This document shows positions 8,667 to 16,211 of a DNA stretch of 41,893 nucleotides, piece after piece. Source of the DNA: Sulfurimonadaceae bacterium (GTDB lineage: Bacteria; Campylobacterota; Campylobacteria; Campylobacterales; Sulfurimonadaceae); contig JADGDM010000020.1 of assembly GCA_016744905.1 (NCBI GenBank), positions 1 to 41,893 on the forward strand. The letters run 5' to 3'. Position 1 is the first letter of the stretch, and each line of letters opens with the position of its first letter. A program made the translations under genes and the position numbers. Below the pieces are notes generated by a model. That model did no database searches and was not told the DNA's origin. It worked only from the letters and a program-made list of their open reading frames with translations.

Positions 8667-9632
8667 ATGTTAATAGACAGTTATGATAGAGTCGTAGATT
8701 ATATTCGTGTTTCTGTAACGGAACGTTGTAATTTTAGATGTACGTACTGTATGCCTGAAAAACCTTTTTCATGGGTTCCTAAAGAGAACCTTCTCTCATT
8801 TGAAGAGCTTTTTGAGTTTATGAAAGTGGCTATTGATGAGGGTGTCAAAAAGATACGTATCACTGGTGGAGAGCCACTGTTGCGTGAAGATTTAGATAAA
8901 TTTATAAAAATGATTTATGACTATGAGCCTTCTATTGACTTGGCGATGACCACCAATGCATTTCTTTTAAAAGGCAGTGCACAGAGACTTAAGGATGCGG
9001 GACTGAAACGTCTTAATGTCTCTATAGATAGTTTAAAACCAGAAGTTGCACAACAAATTGCGCAAAAAGATGTGTTGGCAAATGTTTTAGCAGGTGTTAA
9101 TGAAGCATTGGCAGTTGGTCTAAAAGTCAAAGTAAATATGGTACCTATGAAGGGTGTGAATGATGCTGAGATATTGGATGTTTTAGAGTACTGTAAAGAA
9201 CGTGACATGAGTGTTCGTTTTATTGAGTATATGGAAAATGCCCATGCGGTGGTAGATATCAAAGGAATGAAAAGTCCTGAGTTGTTAGCACTGATCGGAG
9301 CGCGCTATGATTATAGTGATGAAGGTTTTGATGGTCACTCTCCTTCTCACTACTACAAAACATCAGAAGGCTATAAGTTTGGAATTATCGAGCCTTATGA
9401 AGATGATTTTTGTAAAACATGCAACCGTATTCGCTTGACTGCTGAGGGTAATCTTATCCCTTGTCTATATTTTGATGAGGCAATTAGTATCTCTAAGTCT
9501 ATCAAAGCGGGTGATATTAAAGGTGCAGCAGCAGTTTTAAAAGAGGTTGTTAAAAATAAACCTGAGAAAAATCGTTGGAGTGAAGATGATGGTGAAGTTT
9601 CAGCGCGCGCTTTTTATGAGACAGGTGGCTGA
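8667..9632 (+). CDS. moaA: GTP 3',8-cyclase MoaA
   Basis: This is the radical SAM enzyme for the first step of molybdenum cofactor synthesis, converting GTP to 3',8-cyclo-GTP. The 321 residues match the family. Cys21, Cys25 and Cys28 (CNFRCTYC) bind the SAM [4Fe-4S] cluster, ITGGEPLLR is the SAM-contact motif, and Cys249, Cys252 and Cys266 in the [10 protein letters not shown] region bind the second cluster that holds GTP. The protein ends in the family's characteristic Gly-Gly tail, needed for catalysis. It heads a moaA-queE-queD operon. moeA, for a later step, is convergent just downstream, and a molybdenum enzyme (formate dehydrogenase) lies at 30652. Confidence 0.97.
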   Translation: MLIDSYDRVVDYIRVSVTERCNFRCTYCMPEKPFSWVPKENLLSFEELFEFMKVAIDEGVKKIRITGGEPLLREDLDKFIKMIYDYEPSIDLAMTTNAFLLKGSAQRLKDAGLKRLNVSIDSLKPEVAQQIAQKDVLANVLAGVNEALAVGLKVKVNMVPMKGVNDAEILDVLEYCKERDMSVRFIEYMENAHAVVDIKGMKSPELLALIGARYDYSDEGFDGHSPSHYYKTSEGYKFGIIEPYEDDFCKTCNRIRLTAEGNLIPCLYFDEAISISKSIKAGDIKGAAAVLKEVVKNKPEKNRWSEDDGEVSARAFYETGG

Positions 9633-9635
9633 TTT

Positions 9636-10394
9636 TTGTTGCAGTTAGTTGAACATTTTTTTAGTATTCAAGGGGAGGGGCGCTATACCGGTGTTCCTTC
9701 CCTTTTTTTTCGTTTTGGTGGCTGTAATATGCGCTGTGAAGGTTTTGGTTGTGCGCAGACCTCTGATAAAGGTGTGACTGTTTTAGGATGTGACACGGTC
9801 TACGCAGTTAATAAAGAGCACTTTTCTCATGCTTGGAACAGTATCACAAGTGTTGATCAACTCATTTCGATAGTCGATCATTACGAGATTGATTATGCGA
9901 TGGATATTGTCTTTACAGGAGGTGAGCCACTTTTAAATATGAGTGATCTTGTCTTTGTAGAGTTTTTAGACTATCTTGTTGAGCAAGGGCATAAAATTAC
10001 CTTTGAAACAAATGGCTCCTTAGATATTGATTATGAACAGTTTCCTGTATACAAAGAGGTCATTTTAGCACTTTCAGTGAAACTCTCAAATTCGGCAGAA
10101 TCTTACAACAAACGTGTCCGTCCTGAAATTATTTATAACCTAGCGCGCTACGCTAAAGAGGCATTTTTTAAGTTCTCAATCAATGAAGAGCTTATCTCAC
10201 TAGGACTAGATGAAGAGATCGAAGAGATCTGTTCTCATGCCCCAAATATTCAAGTTTATTGTATGCCTGTTGGTGGTTCTAAAACTGAAGTAGAACAGAA
10301 TGCTCTGCCTTTGATAGAGTATTGTAAAATAAAGGGTTATACTTATAGTGACCGTTTACATATTCGTATTTGGGATCAGATTAGTGGAGTTTAG
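9636..10394 (+). CDS. queE: 7-carboxy-7-deazaguanine synthase QueE
   Basis: This radical SAM enzyme contracts 6-carboxytetrahydropterin to 7-carboxy-7-deazaguanine in queuosine/preQ0 synthesis. The N-terminus VEHFFSIQGEGRYTGVPSLF is diagnostic of QueE, and FTGGEPLL follows at 93-100. The cluster-binding cysteines are unusual: Cys30, Cys34 and Cys39 give CX3CX4C instead of CX3CX2C. The start is TTG: codons at 9636 and 9639 are both TTG and no ATG is near. AGGTGG in the end of moaA is the likely Shine-Dalgarno. The pathway partner queD follows after three bases. The 252-residue length is typical. Confidence 0.93.
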   Translation: MLQLVEHFFSIQGEGRYTGVPSLFFRFGGCNMRCEGFGCAQTSDKGVTVLGCDTVYAVNKEHFSHAWNSITSVDQLISIVDHYEIDYAMDIVFTGGEPLLNMSDLVFVEFLDYLVEQGHKITFETNGSLDIDYEQFPVYKEVILALSVKLSNSAESYNKRVRPEIIYNLARYAKEAFFKFSINEELISLGLDEEIEEICSHAPNIQVYCMPVGGSKTEVEQNALPLIEYCKIKGYTYSDRLHIRIWDQISGV

Positions 10395-10397
10395 ATT

Positions 10398-10979
10398 ATG
10401 ATTATTAGAAAACAGTTCAAGTTTGAAAATGCGCATATTGTCCGTGGATGTAGTACTGAGCGTTGTCGCTCTTCACTTCACGGTCACTCTTATATCATCG
10501 AAGTACTTTTTGAGTCCAACTTTTTAGATAATGGTCAAATGGTTTATGACTTTGGCTTGATGAAGCAGAATTTGAAAGACTTGATAGATAGCTTTGATCA
10601 TGCGATAACACTTTGGAATCAGGATGAAAAAACTTATCTTGAAGATATGAAAAAACACTCAGCGCGCTGGGTACTTTTACCAGTATCTCCTTCATGTGAA
10701 CAGTTCTCACGTGTGATATTTTTGATGATTGATGCACTACTTAAACTTACCTCTACTCAAAATGGAGAAAAAGAGGTTAAACTCAACAGCATCATTGTTC
10801 ATGAAACTGCAACGGGATATGCTCAAGGTTTTAGTGATGATGCGTATTCAAAAAATATGGGTGAGATAAAATTAGAAGATATCCATTTCTCAGACCAGGT
10901 AAAAGATGAGTGGAATGAGCCAAAGTTGTGGGAGATGATTTTAAACCAAGAGGAATTCGTCAATCCTCTTTCAGTTTAA
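10398..10979 (+). CDS. queD: 6-carboxy-5,6,7,8-tetrahydropterin synthase QueD
   Basis: This makes 6-carboxytetrahydropterin from dihydroneopterin triphosphate, the substrate of QueE. The zinc ligands are His13, His28 and His30 (NAH, then HGH), with the same 15+2 spacing as in E. coli QueD. FDHAI near 67 and HETATGY near residue 135 supply the catalytic Asp-His and pterin-anchoring Glu. At 193 residues it is longer than the 120-residue E. coli enzyme, because of an insertion in the middle. GGAG precedes the ATG. It is last in the moaA-queE-queD operon and converges on moeA. Confidence 0.92.
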   Translation: MIIRKQFKFENAHIVRGCSTERCRSSLHGHSYIIEVLFESNFLDNGQMVYDFGLMKQNLKDLIDSFDHAITLWNQDEKTYLEDMKKHSARWVLLPVSPSCEQFSRVIFLMIDALLKLTSTQNGEKEVKLNSIIVHETATGYAQGFSDDAYSKNMGEIKLEDIHFSDQVKDEWNEPKLWEMILNQEEFVNPLSV

Positions 10980-10991
10980 ATAATAAAGGCA

Positions 10992-11008
10992 GCTCAAGCT
11001 TGTTGGGC
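10992..11008. terminator. Possible shared terminator between queD and moeA
   Basis: GCTCAA and TTGGGC can form a 6-bp stem (one G:U pair) with a 5-base loop between the two convergent stop codons. On the minus strand it is followed by a modestly T-rich TGCCTTTATTATTT. The stem is short, so this is a weak call. Confidence 0.3.
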
Positions 11009-11027
11009 GTGCGTAAATTATAACTAC

Positions 11028-12263
11028 TTACTGACCCACACTTAGTAAATCTTGCAAACTGTTATCTTTTTCAGACTTATTCATAGAAAACCGAATAGGT
11101 ATAAATTTAACCAGACTCTCTTTTTTCAAAGTTTTAGAATCTGCGTCTTTTAAAATATATCCATTGGCTTTAGCAAGTGGTGAGACCATTCCTGGTGCAA
11201 ACTTATCACAGATTGTAAAGCTTTTTCCATCAAAATATCCAGGAATTAAAAACTGACGTCCAGGCTTGGTACTGTAGTCATGCGCCATTTTTGTCTCAAT
11301 AGCACCCAGATACTTCTCTTCATCCCCACTGAGTGCTAGGAGTATACTTTTCCCAAAAAGTTCAAATATTAGAGCAGCAGCAAGTGGATTACCAGGTAAA
11401 TTTAAAACATAAGTATTGCCAATACGTCCAAACACCGTCGGTTTACCCGGTTTGATAACAATACCGTCAAAAATATTTTCATACTCAAACTGTCCAAATG
11501 CCTCTTTTGTAAAATCAGCCTCACCTACACTCACACCACCTGAAGTGATAATCAAGTCAGAGTCCAGCGCGCTAGAGATATGTTCATGGATACTCTCTAA
11601 GTTGTCATCAGCTGTTCCTATGAATTGTGTCTCACAACCCAACTCTTGAGCGCGTGAGAGAATAGTTGGCGTGTTTGTATTGTAGAGTTGATACGCTTCT
11701 ACCTGCTCAAAGTGCATTTTTAGCTCATGTCCTGAGGCAAAAAGTGCTACACGTGGTTTTTTATAGACACGTACTTGAGAGATACCTTGAGAAGCCAATA
11801 GTGAGATATGGTGTGCAAATAGACGCTGTCCTGAATGAAGTAAAACTTCATTCGCTTTGATGTCTTCTCCACTACGACGAATATGTTGGGTTTCTCTGAT
11901 GTTGGCATCAAACTTAACCTTCTCGCCATCCATAGTTGTATCTTCAGCGGGAACAACAGCTGCACAACCTTTAGGAATAGGCGCACCTGTCATAATCTTT
12001 ACACAAAAGCTTTTATCTAATGTGATATCTTTATTGTCTCCTGCAAAGATGGTGTCTTGGATTTCGACACTTTGTGAGAGATGATTCATAGTTATGGCAA
12101 AGCCATCCATTGCAGAGTTGTCAAAAGGGGGAAGATTGTAGCGCGCTACGACACTTTGTGCTAAAACAAGTCCTAAGGTCTCTTCGATAGGAAGCAGAAG
12201 AGAAGTTTTCTGAGTAATGTTTGCATAGATTAGATCTAATGCTTTTTCAACGCTAACAGCCAT
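11028..12263 (-). CDS. moeA: Molybdopterin molybdenumtransferase MoeA
   Basis: This inserts molybdenum into molybdopterin, hydrolysing adenylylated molybdopterin. The 411 residues match the family. Early PPFDNSAMDGFA, central SGGVSVGEADF, and KPGKPTVFG followed by LPGNPLAA are the MoeA/MogA-superfamily motifs in the expected order. A C-terminal beta domain follows. AAAGGA precedes the ATG. It is divergent from the gene at 12326 and shares a promoter region with it. It converges on the moaA operon, so cofactor genes are clustered but not in one transcript. Confidence 0.96.
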   Translation of the reverse strand: MAVSVEKALDLIYANITQKTSLLLPIEETLGLVLAQSVVARYNLPPFDNSAMDGFAITMNHLSQSVEIQDTIFAGDNKDITLDKSFCVKIMTGAPIPKGCAAVVPAEDTTMDGEKVKFDANIRETQHIRRSGEDIKANEVLLHSGQRLFAHHISLLASQGISQVRVYKKPRVALFASGHELKMHFEQVEAYQLYNTNTPTILSRAQELGCETQFIGTADDNLESIHEHISSALDSDLIITSGGVSVGEADFTKEAFGQFEYENIFDGIVIKPGKPTVFGRIGNTYVLNLPGNPLAAALIFELFGKSILLALSGDEEKYLGAIETKMAHDYSTKPGRQFLIPGYFDGKSFTICDKFAPGMVSPLAKANGYILKDADSKTLKKESLVKFIPIRFSMNKSEKDNSLQDLLSVGQ

Positions 12264-12283
12264 AATAATCCTTTAGTCTGATT

Positions 12284-12291
12284 ATTATAAT
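12284..12291. promoter_or_regulatory. Overlapping divergent -10 boxes between moeA and the 12326 gene
   Basis: The palindromic ATTATAAT gives TATAAT on the plus strand (12286-12291) and on the minus strand (12289-12284). Each lies at a suitable distance from a divergent gene start, so transcription in the two directions would be mutually exclusive at this box. Confidence 0.4.
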
Positions 12292-12325
12292 AGATATTCA
12301 ATTGAATTGAGGTAAAATTCGTTTT

Positions 12326-12733
12326 ATGGAAATAATGTATGAAATGACTGTTAGTATTCATAGTTTTACTATTTGGATGCTATTTGCAGTAATTGGAACC
12401 AATGTTACAATGTTGATGCGTGCGCGTGATATTAGAAGTTATACACGTGGTATGCGTATTTTTATGCCTATCAGTGTGATGACTATTTTTGCAGTTATGT
12501 TTACGGGTATTGTGATGATGGCAGCAAAGCATCTAGAATTTACTATTGAAAATATTGTGATGATATTGGTTTCAGTGGCTTATATGTATGTTGACCTTTC
12601 AAGGTACAGTGCGCTAAAGCGTGCTGACTTCCATGAAGAAGGCGTATTACAAAAATATAGAAGAGAAGTATTTATCTCTTTTGGTCTGATCTTTGTTATC
12701 GTTGGTATGATGGCTGTTTGGATGTGGCAGTGA
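12326..12733 (+). CDS. Small integral membrane protein of unknown function
   Basis: The 135-residue protein has four predicted hydrophobic helices (about residues 12-30, 46-68, 76-93 and 114-133) joined by short basic loops (RARDIRSYTRGMR and KRADFHEEGVLQKYRRE). It is Met- and Ile-rich and has no cysteine or recognisable motif. The start is uncertain: ATG at 12326 or at 12335, where GGAA gives better spacing. Its end overlaps the probable rsmE start (GTGA), so translation is likely coupled. I do not recognise a family. Confidence 0.75.
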   Translation: MEIMYEMTVSIHSFTIWMLFAVIGTNVTMLMRARDIRSYTRGMRIFMPISVMTIFAVMFTGIVMMAAKHLEFTIENIVMILVSVAYMYVDLSRYSALKRADFHEEGVLQKYRREVFISFGLIFVIVGMMAVWMWQ

Positions 12734-13398
12734 TATTTTTATTTGATGAGGAAGCTGGTAAAGAGCTTCTTAGTATTAAAAATGAAAATTTCAAATACCT
12801 TTTTAAGGTACGTCGTCATAATGTTGAGGACATCATCAGTTTTAGAAATCCCAAAAATCCACTTATCTTATACAGCTACAAAGTTACTTCTATTCAAGGT
12901 CGTCATGCTTTTTTAAAGCTTGAAGATGAGAGTTTAAGTATCGTAAAAGCCAATAAAAACTTACATCTTGCCTGGTGTGTAATTGACCCCAAATCAGTAG
13001 AAAAAGTTCTCCCTTCTTTAAACGAACTCGGTGTTGATAAAATTACCTTTATCTATTGTAATCGTTCTCAAAAAAACTTTAAAGCAGATTTTAAACGTTT
13101 TGAACGTATCTTATTGACTTCTATGCAGCAGTGTGGACGTAGTGAGATGATGCAGTTTGATACTTGTCATTCACTCACTGAGTTTATTCACACACATCCA
13201 AGTACTGCGATGCTTGATTTTTGTGACACGGTACTAACGGCGAATGATAAGATTGAAACGGTACTTATTGGCACAGAAGGTGGCTTTTGTGAAGAGGAGC
13301 GTACAGCGCTTGAAAACTTACGAAAATTTCGATTAAATACGCCTTTAGTCCTACGCTCTGAAAGTGCGGCAGTAGCGATATCTTCTATCCTTTTATAA
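12730..13398 (+). CDS. rsmE: 16S rRNA (uracil1498-N3)-methyltransferase RsmE
   Basis: This SAM-dependent SPOUT-class enzyme methylates U1498 of 16S rRNA. The N-terminal PUA-like part has YLFKVRRH, a family signature for rRNA contact. The C-terminal trefoil-knot part has LIGTEGGFCEEE followed by LRSESAAVAISS, the SAM-binding signature. A GTG at 12730 overlaps the stop of the upstream gene as GTGA, with GGAT six bases before it. A TTG at 12718 is an alternative that would add four residues. At about 222 residues the length is close to the usual 230-245. Confidence 0.9.
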   Translation: MIFLFDEEAGKELLSIKNENFKYLFKVRRHNVEDIISFRNPKNPLILYSYKVTSIQGRHAFLKLEDESLSIVKANKNLHLAWCVIDPKSVEKVLPSLNELGVDKITFIYCNRSQKNFKADFKRFERILLTSMQQCGRSEMMQFDTCHSLTEFIHTHPSTAMLDFCDTVLTANDKIETVLIGTEGGFCEEERTALENLRKFRLNTPLVLRSESAAVAISSILL

Positions 13399-13455
13399 TT
13401 AACATTTATCTTTTTTAGCTAGAATACAGCCAATAATTACAATTAGGCTATAAAA

Positions 13456-14688
13456 ATGTTTGAAGAAATACAATTTGACAGAATAAAAAGACTACCAAAG
13501 TATGTTTTTGCAGAGGTAAATGATATTAAAATGGCAGAGCGTCGCGCTGGTCATGATGTTATCGATTTTTCTATGGGTAACCCTGATGGAGACACACCTG
13601 AACATATTCGTGAGAAACTGGTTGAATCAGCGCAAAAGACAAAAACGCACGGTTACTCAACGTCTAAAGGCATCCCAAAACTTCTTATGGCCATTAGTGA
13701 CTGGTACAAACGTCGTTATGATGTTGATCTCGATCCTTTGACTGAGACAGTAGCAACGATGGGAAGTAAAGAGGGCTATGCGCACTTGTGTTACGCCATT
13801 ACCAATCCGGGTGATGTAGCGGTTGTTCCTGACCCTACCTATCCAATTCACTCGTATGCTTTTATCTTAGCCGGTGGAAATGTTGTAAAGTTTGGTTTAG
13901 AGTTTGATGAAGATTATAAAATTGATGAAGATAAGTTTTTATCTGACTTAGCACGTGTTTTTAAAGAGAGTTCACCTCGTCCTAAATACGTTTTAGTAAA
14001 CTTCCCACATAACCCTACTACCGCAACCGTGACACAAGAATTTTATGTTCGTCTTGTCGAGATGGCAAAACGTGAACGTTTTTATATTATCTCTGATATT
14101 GCTTATGGAGATATCACATTTGATGGTTATGTAACCCCTTCTATCATGTCGGTTCCTGGTGCCAAAGATGTAGCAGTTGAGAGTTTTACACTCTCTAAAT
14201 CATACAATATGGCGGGTTGGCGTGTTGGATTTTTTGTCGGTAATGAAAAGCTTATTGGCGCGCTACAAAAGATTAAGTCATGGTTAGATTATGGAATGTT
14301 TACCCCTATTCAAGTTGCTGCTACAGTAGCCCTTAATGGTGATCAGCAGTGTGTAAAAGATATTACGGATAAGTATGACCATAGACAAGATGTGTTGATT
14401 GAAGCTTTTGATAGAGCAGGATGGAAAATTCGTCGTAATCAAGCATCTATGTTTGTTTGGGCAAAGATTCCTGAATGCGTAGCATATATGGGTTCTTTAG
14501 AGTTTTCTAAAAAACTTTTAACTCAAGCACAAGTTGCTGTAGCACCAGGTATTGGTTTTGGTGAGTATGGTGAAGGTTATGTGCGTATTGCACTCATTGA
14601 AAATGATAACCGTATTCGTCAAGCAGCACGTAATATTAAAGATTTTTTGAAAAAATACGGAAAAGAAGAGGGTGAAATCAATGCTTAG
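13456..14688 (+). CDS. alaC: AlaC-type pyridoxal-phosphate aminotransferase
   Basis: This is a class I/II aminotransferase closely matching E. coli AlaC (glutamate-pyruvate transaminase) along its length: RIKRLPKYVF, IDFSMGNPDG, THGYSTSKGIP, GSKEG, NFPHNPTTA, then SKSYNMAGWRVGF with the PLP lysine at 248, and PGIGFGEYG near the end. At 410 residues it is full length. It overlaps hom by eight bases, so it may serve the aspartate-family or alanine pathway. Related enzymes are often named LL-diaminopimelate aminotransferase. The closer resemblance here is to AlaC, but the substrate is not proved. Confidence 0.88.
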   Translation: MFEEIQFDRIKRLPKYVFAEVNDIKMAERRAGHDVIDFSMGNPDGDTPEHIREKLVESAQKTKTHGYSTSKGIPKLLMAISDWYKRRYDVDLDPLTETVATMGSKEGYAHLCYAITNPGDVAVVPDPTYPIHSYAFILAGGNVVKFGLEFDEDYKIDEDKFLSDLARVFKESSPRPKYVLVNFPHNPTTATVTQEFYVRLVEMAKRERFYIISDIAYGDITFDGYVTPSIMSVPGAKDVAVESFTLSKSYNMAGWRVGFFVGNEKLIGALQKIKSWLDYGMFTPIQVAATVALNGDQQCVKDITDKYDHRQDVLIEAFDRAGWKIRRNQASMFVWAKIPECVAYMGSLEFSKKLLTQAQVAVAPGIGFGEYGEGYVRIALIENDNRIRQAARNIKDFLKKYGKEEGEINA

Positions 14689-15940
14689 AGTTGGTGTAAT
14701 TGGGGTAGGAACAGTCGGAACTTCTGTTGTAAACATCTTAAAAGATAATGCAGACATTATCCGTGCGCGCGCTGGTGCGAAAATCGAAGTTGTTAGTGGT
14801 GTTGTTCATAACCTTAATAAAGACAGAGGCGTTGATATCAAACTCTCAAACGACCCTATGGATATTATCAATGATGATTCTATTGATGTGGTTGTTGAGT
14901 TGATGGGTGGAGTTGAAGAGCCTTTTAAAGTGGTTAAAGCTGCTTTAGAAAAAGGTAAAGCGGTTGTTACGGCGAATAAAGCACTACTGGCATACCACAG
15001 ATACGAACTTCAAGATATTGCTAAAGATATCGCTTTTGAATATGAAGCATCTGTAGCAGGTGGTATCCCAATTATCAACGCGCTACGCGAGGGACTTTCA
15101 GCAAATCATATCGAGTCTATTCAAGGTATCATGAATGGTACATGTAACTACATGATGACCAAGATGATGAACGAGGGTGTTGCTTATGAAGATATCTTAC
15201 AAGAGTCTCAAGACTTAGGTTATGCAGAAGCAGATCCGACCTTTGATGTGGGTGGTTTTGATGCGGCGCATAAACTTCTTATCTTGGCGAGTATTGCTTA
15301 TGGAATAGATGCAAAGCCTGAAGATATTTTGATTGAAGGTATTGATAAAGTTACTTTAGAAGATATCTCTTTTGCTAAAGAGTTTGGTTATACCATCAAA
15401 CTGCTTGGTATCGCAAAACGTGATGGAGATGAAGTTGAATTACGTGTTCACGCAGCTTTGGTTCCTGAAGATGAGATGATAGCAAAGATTGATGGAGTTA
15501 TGAATGCTATCAGTGTTATTGGCGATAAAGTTGGAGAGACACTTTATTATGGCCCGGGGGCTGGTGGTGACGCTACTGCTTCAGCGGTTGTTGCGAATAT
15601 CATTGACATAGCGCGCTCAGGTAAAAGTTCACCGATGTTAGGTTTTGATAGAAGTTTAGAAAATGGACTTAAGCTTAAAAATAGAGATGGTATCGTTTCT
15701 AAATATTATCTTCGTCTACAAGTAGCTGATGAAGCCGGTGTTTTAGCCAAAGTAACTTCTCTTTTTGGTGATCATAAAATCTCTATCGAGACAATGTTAC
15801 AAAGACCAACGGGTGAAAACGCTGCGAACTTACTTATCTCTACACATAGTGCGATAGAAAAAGATATTCAAAACCTTATGGTTGCTTTAGAGAAGTTAGA
15901 GTTTATCGCTTCTGCACCAGTGATGATAAGAATTGTTTAA
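14681..15940 (+). CDS. hom: Homoserine dehydrogenase
   Basis: This reduces aspartate semialdehyde to homoserine for threonine and methionine synthesis. The N-terminal Rossmann fold has GVIGVGTVG at residues 4-12 from the chosen start. VVTANKALLA, then EASVAGGIPII, and IQGIMNGTCNYM are the catalytic-domain signatures. The C-terminal ACT domain starts near LRLQVADEAGVLAKV and is likely the site of threonine feedback control, as in B. subtilis-type enzymes. An in-frame GTG at 14672 would add three residues, but GAGGG at 14668-14672 fits the ATG at 14681. It overlaps the end of alaC by eight bases. Confidence 0.95.
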   Translation: MLRVGVIGVGTVGTSVVNILKDNADIIRARAGAKIEVVSGVVHNLNKDRGVDIKLSNDPMDIINDDSIDVVVELMGGVEEPFKVVKAALEKGKAVVTANKALLAYHRYELQDIAKDIAFEYEASVAGGIPIINALREGLSANHIESIQGIMNGTCNYMMTKMMNEGVAYEDILQESQDLGYAEADPTFDVGGFDAAHKLLILASIAYGIDAKPEDILIEGIDKVTLEDISFAKEFGYTIKLLGIAKRDGDEVELRVHAALVPEDEMIAKIDGVMNAISVIGDKVGETLYYGPGAGGDATASAVVANIIDIARSGKSSPMLGFDRSLENGLKLKNRDGIVSKYYLRLQVADEAGVLAKVTSLFGDHKISIETMLQRPTGENAANLLISTHSAIEKDIQNLMVALEKLEFIASAPVMIRIV

Positions 15941-15950
15941 AAGATTATGA

Positions 15951-15956
15951 TATAAT
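15951..15956 (+). promoter_or_regulatory. -10 box for an intergenic small transcript
   Basis: An exact TATAAT in the context ATGATATAATTC, ten bases after the hom stop codon, would start transcription near 15963. The only things downstream on this strand are the leader/terminator at 15963-16054 and the micro-ORF at 16108. The site is therefore best explained as the promoter of an independent small RNA. Confidence 0.55.
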
Positions 15957-15962
15957 TCTTTG

Positions 15963-16054
15963 TCGGATTAACATGTAGCTTCGTTCTATTAATCACAGAA
16001 CATTTGGAGCGCAGATTAGAGGTTAGAACTTTTTGAGTTCTAACCTTTTTTTTT
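15963..16054 (+). ncRNA. Candidate small RNA or regulatory leader ending in an intrinsic terminator
   Basis: A transcript of about 90 bases is bounded by the TATAAT box and a very strong terminator (16020-16054). Internal structure: GTTCT at 15983-15987 can pair with AGAAC at 15997-16001. GTTCTA at 15983-15988 can instead pair with TAGAAC (16024-16029) in the terminator's left arm, an antiterminator-like alternative. Three short segments (15968-15975, 15978-15982, 16003-16009) are complementary, in collinear order, to the start codon, Shine-Dalgarno and anti-Shine-Dalgarno of the micro-ORF downstream. It matches none of tmRNA, 4.5S RNA, RNase P RNA or tRNA that I can see. No conserved open reading frame lies inside it. 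Confidence 0.5.
16020..16054 (+). terminator. Strong intrinsic terminator of the small transcript (and of hom read-through)
   Basis: AGGTTAGAACT and AGTTCTAACCT form a perfect 11-bp stem with the 5-base loop TTTTG, followed by an unbroken run of nine T (16046-16054). It is the clearest rho-independent terminator in the window. Confidence 0.9.
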
Positions 16055-16082
16055 GCCAATTTTTTGGCGGTTGTGAGTGGGT

Positions 16083-16102
16083 GGGAGCGACTCCAAAAGG
16101 AG
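16083..16102 (+). promoter_or_regulatory. Shine-Dalgarno-sequestering hairpin before the micro-ORF
   Basis: CTCC at 16091-16094 can pair with the Shine-Dalgarno GGAG at 16099-16102 around an AAAA loop. A second GGAG at 16084-16087 competes for the same CTCC across a three-base loop. The two states would close or open the ribosome site. The stems are only 4 bp, so the effect depends on the wider fold. Confidence 0.4.
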
Positions 16103-16107
16103 CAGAC

Positions 16108-16173
16108 GTGTTAACCCGTATAGTAGTGATTTTATTGATATTGTGGTGTTGGTTTCCAATGCCACTTTATTAA
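16108..16173 (+). CDS. Candidate 21-residue hydrophobic peptide (type I toxin-like)
   Basis: GTG at 16108 has a strong Shine-Dalgarno (AAAAGGAG, five-base spacing) and opens 21 codons ending in TAA. The peptide starts MLTRIVVILL and ends FPMPLY. It has one basic residue near the start, then a run of Ile, Val, Leu and Trp long enough to enter a membrane. Size and pattern recall type I toxins such as Ibs of E. coli or AapA of Helicobacter; this is a resemblance in design, not shown homology. No promoter is evident between 16054 and 16108, so it may depend on read-through from the upstream leader. Its last codons sit in a hairpin (16143-16165). A leader peptide or a chance ORF are the alternatives. 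Confidence 0.35.
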   Translation: MLTRIVVILLILWCWFPMPLY

Positions 16174-16200
16174 TCATTAGGGGCTGATTACCCCTAATGA
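16174..16200. terminator. Bidirectional hairpin between the micro-ORF and the FadL-family gene
   Basis: TCATTAGGGG and CCCCTAATGA form a 10-bp perfect stem with a 7-base loop, one base past the micro-ORF stop and 12 bases beyond the stop of the convergent FadL-family gene. Neither side has a long T-run. It probably ends transcription, or protects 3' ends, in both directions. Confidence 0.6.
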
Positions 16201-16211
16201 ATTGCTATTGT

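Noticed and set aside
15951-16054. 6S, 4.5S (SRP), tmRNA or tRNA gene after hom
   Set aside because: The transcript is too short for 6S or tmRNA, lacks the SRP GGAA tetraloop region, and has no cloverleaf or CCA end.
16108-16173. Micro-ORF as an amino-acid-biosynthesis leader peptide
   Set aside because: It is rich in Ile, Val and Leu codons, but the next gene on this strand is beyond a convergent gene. No biosynthetic operon follows that it could attenuate.
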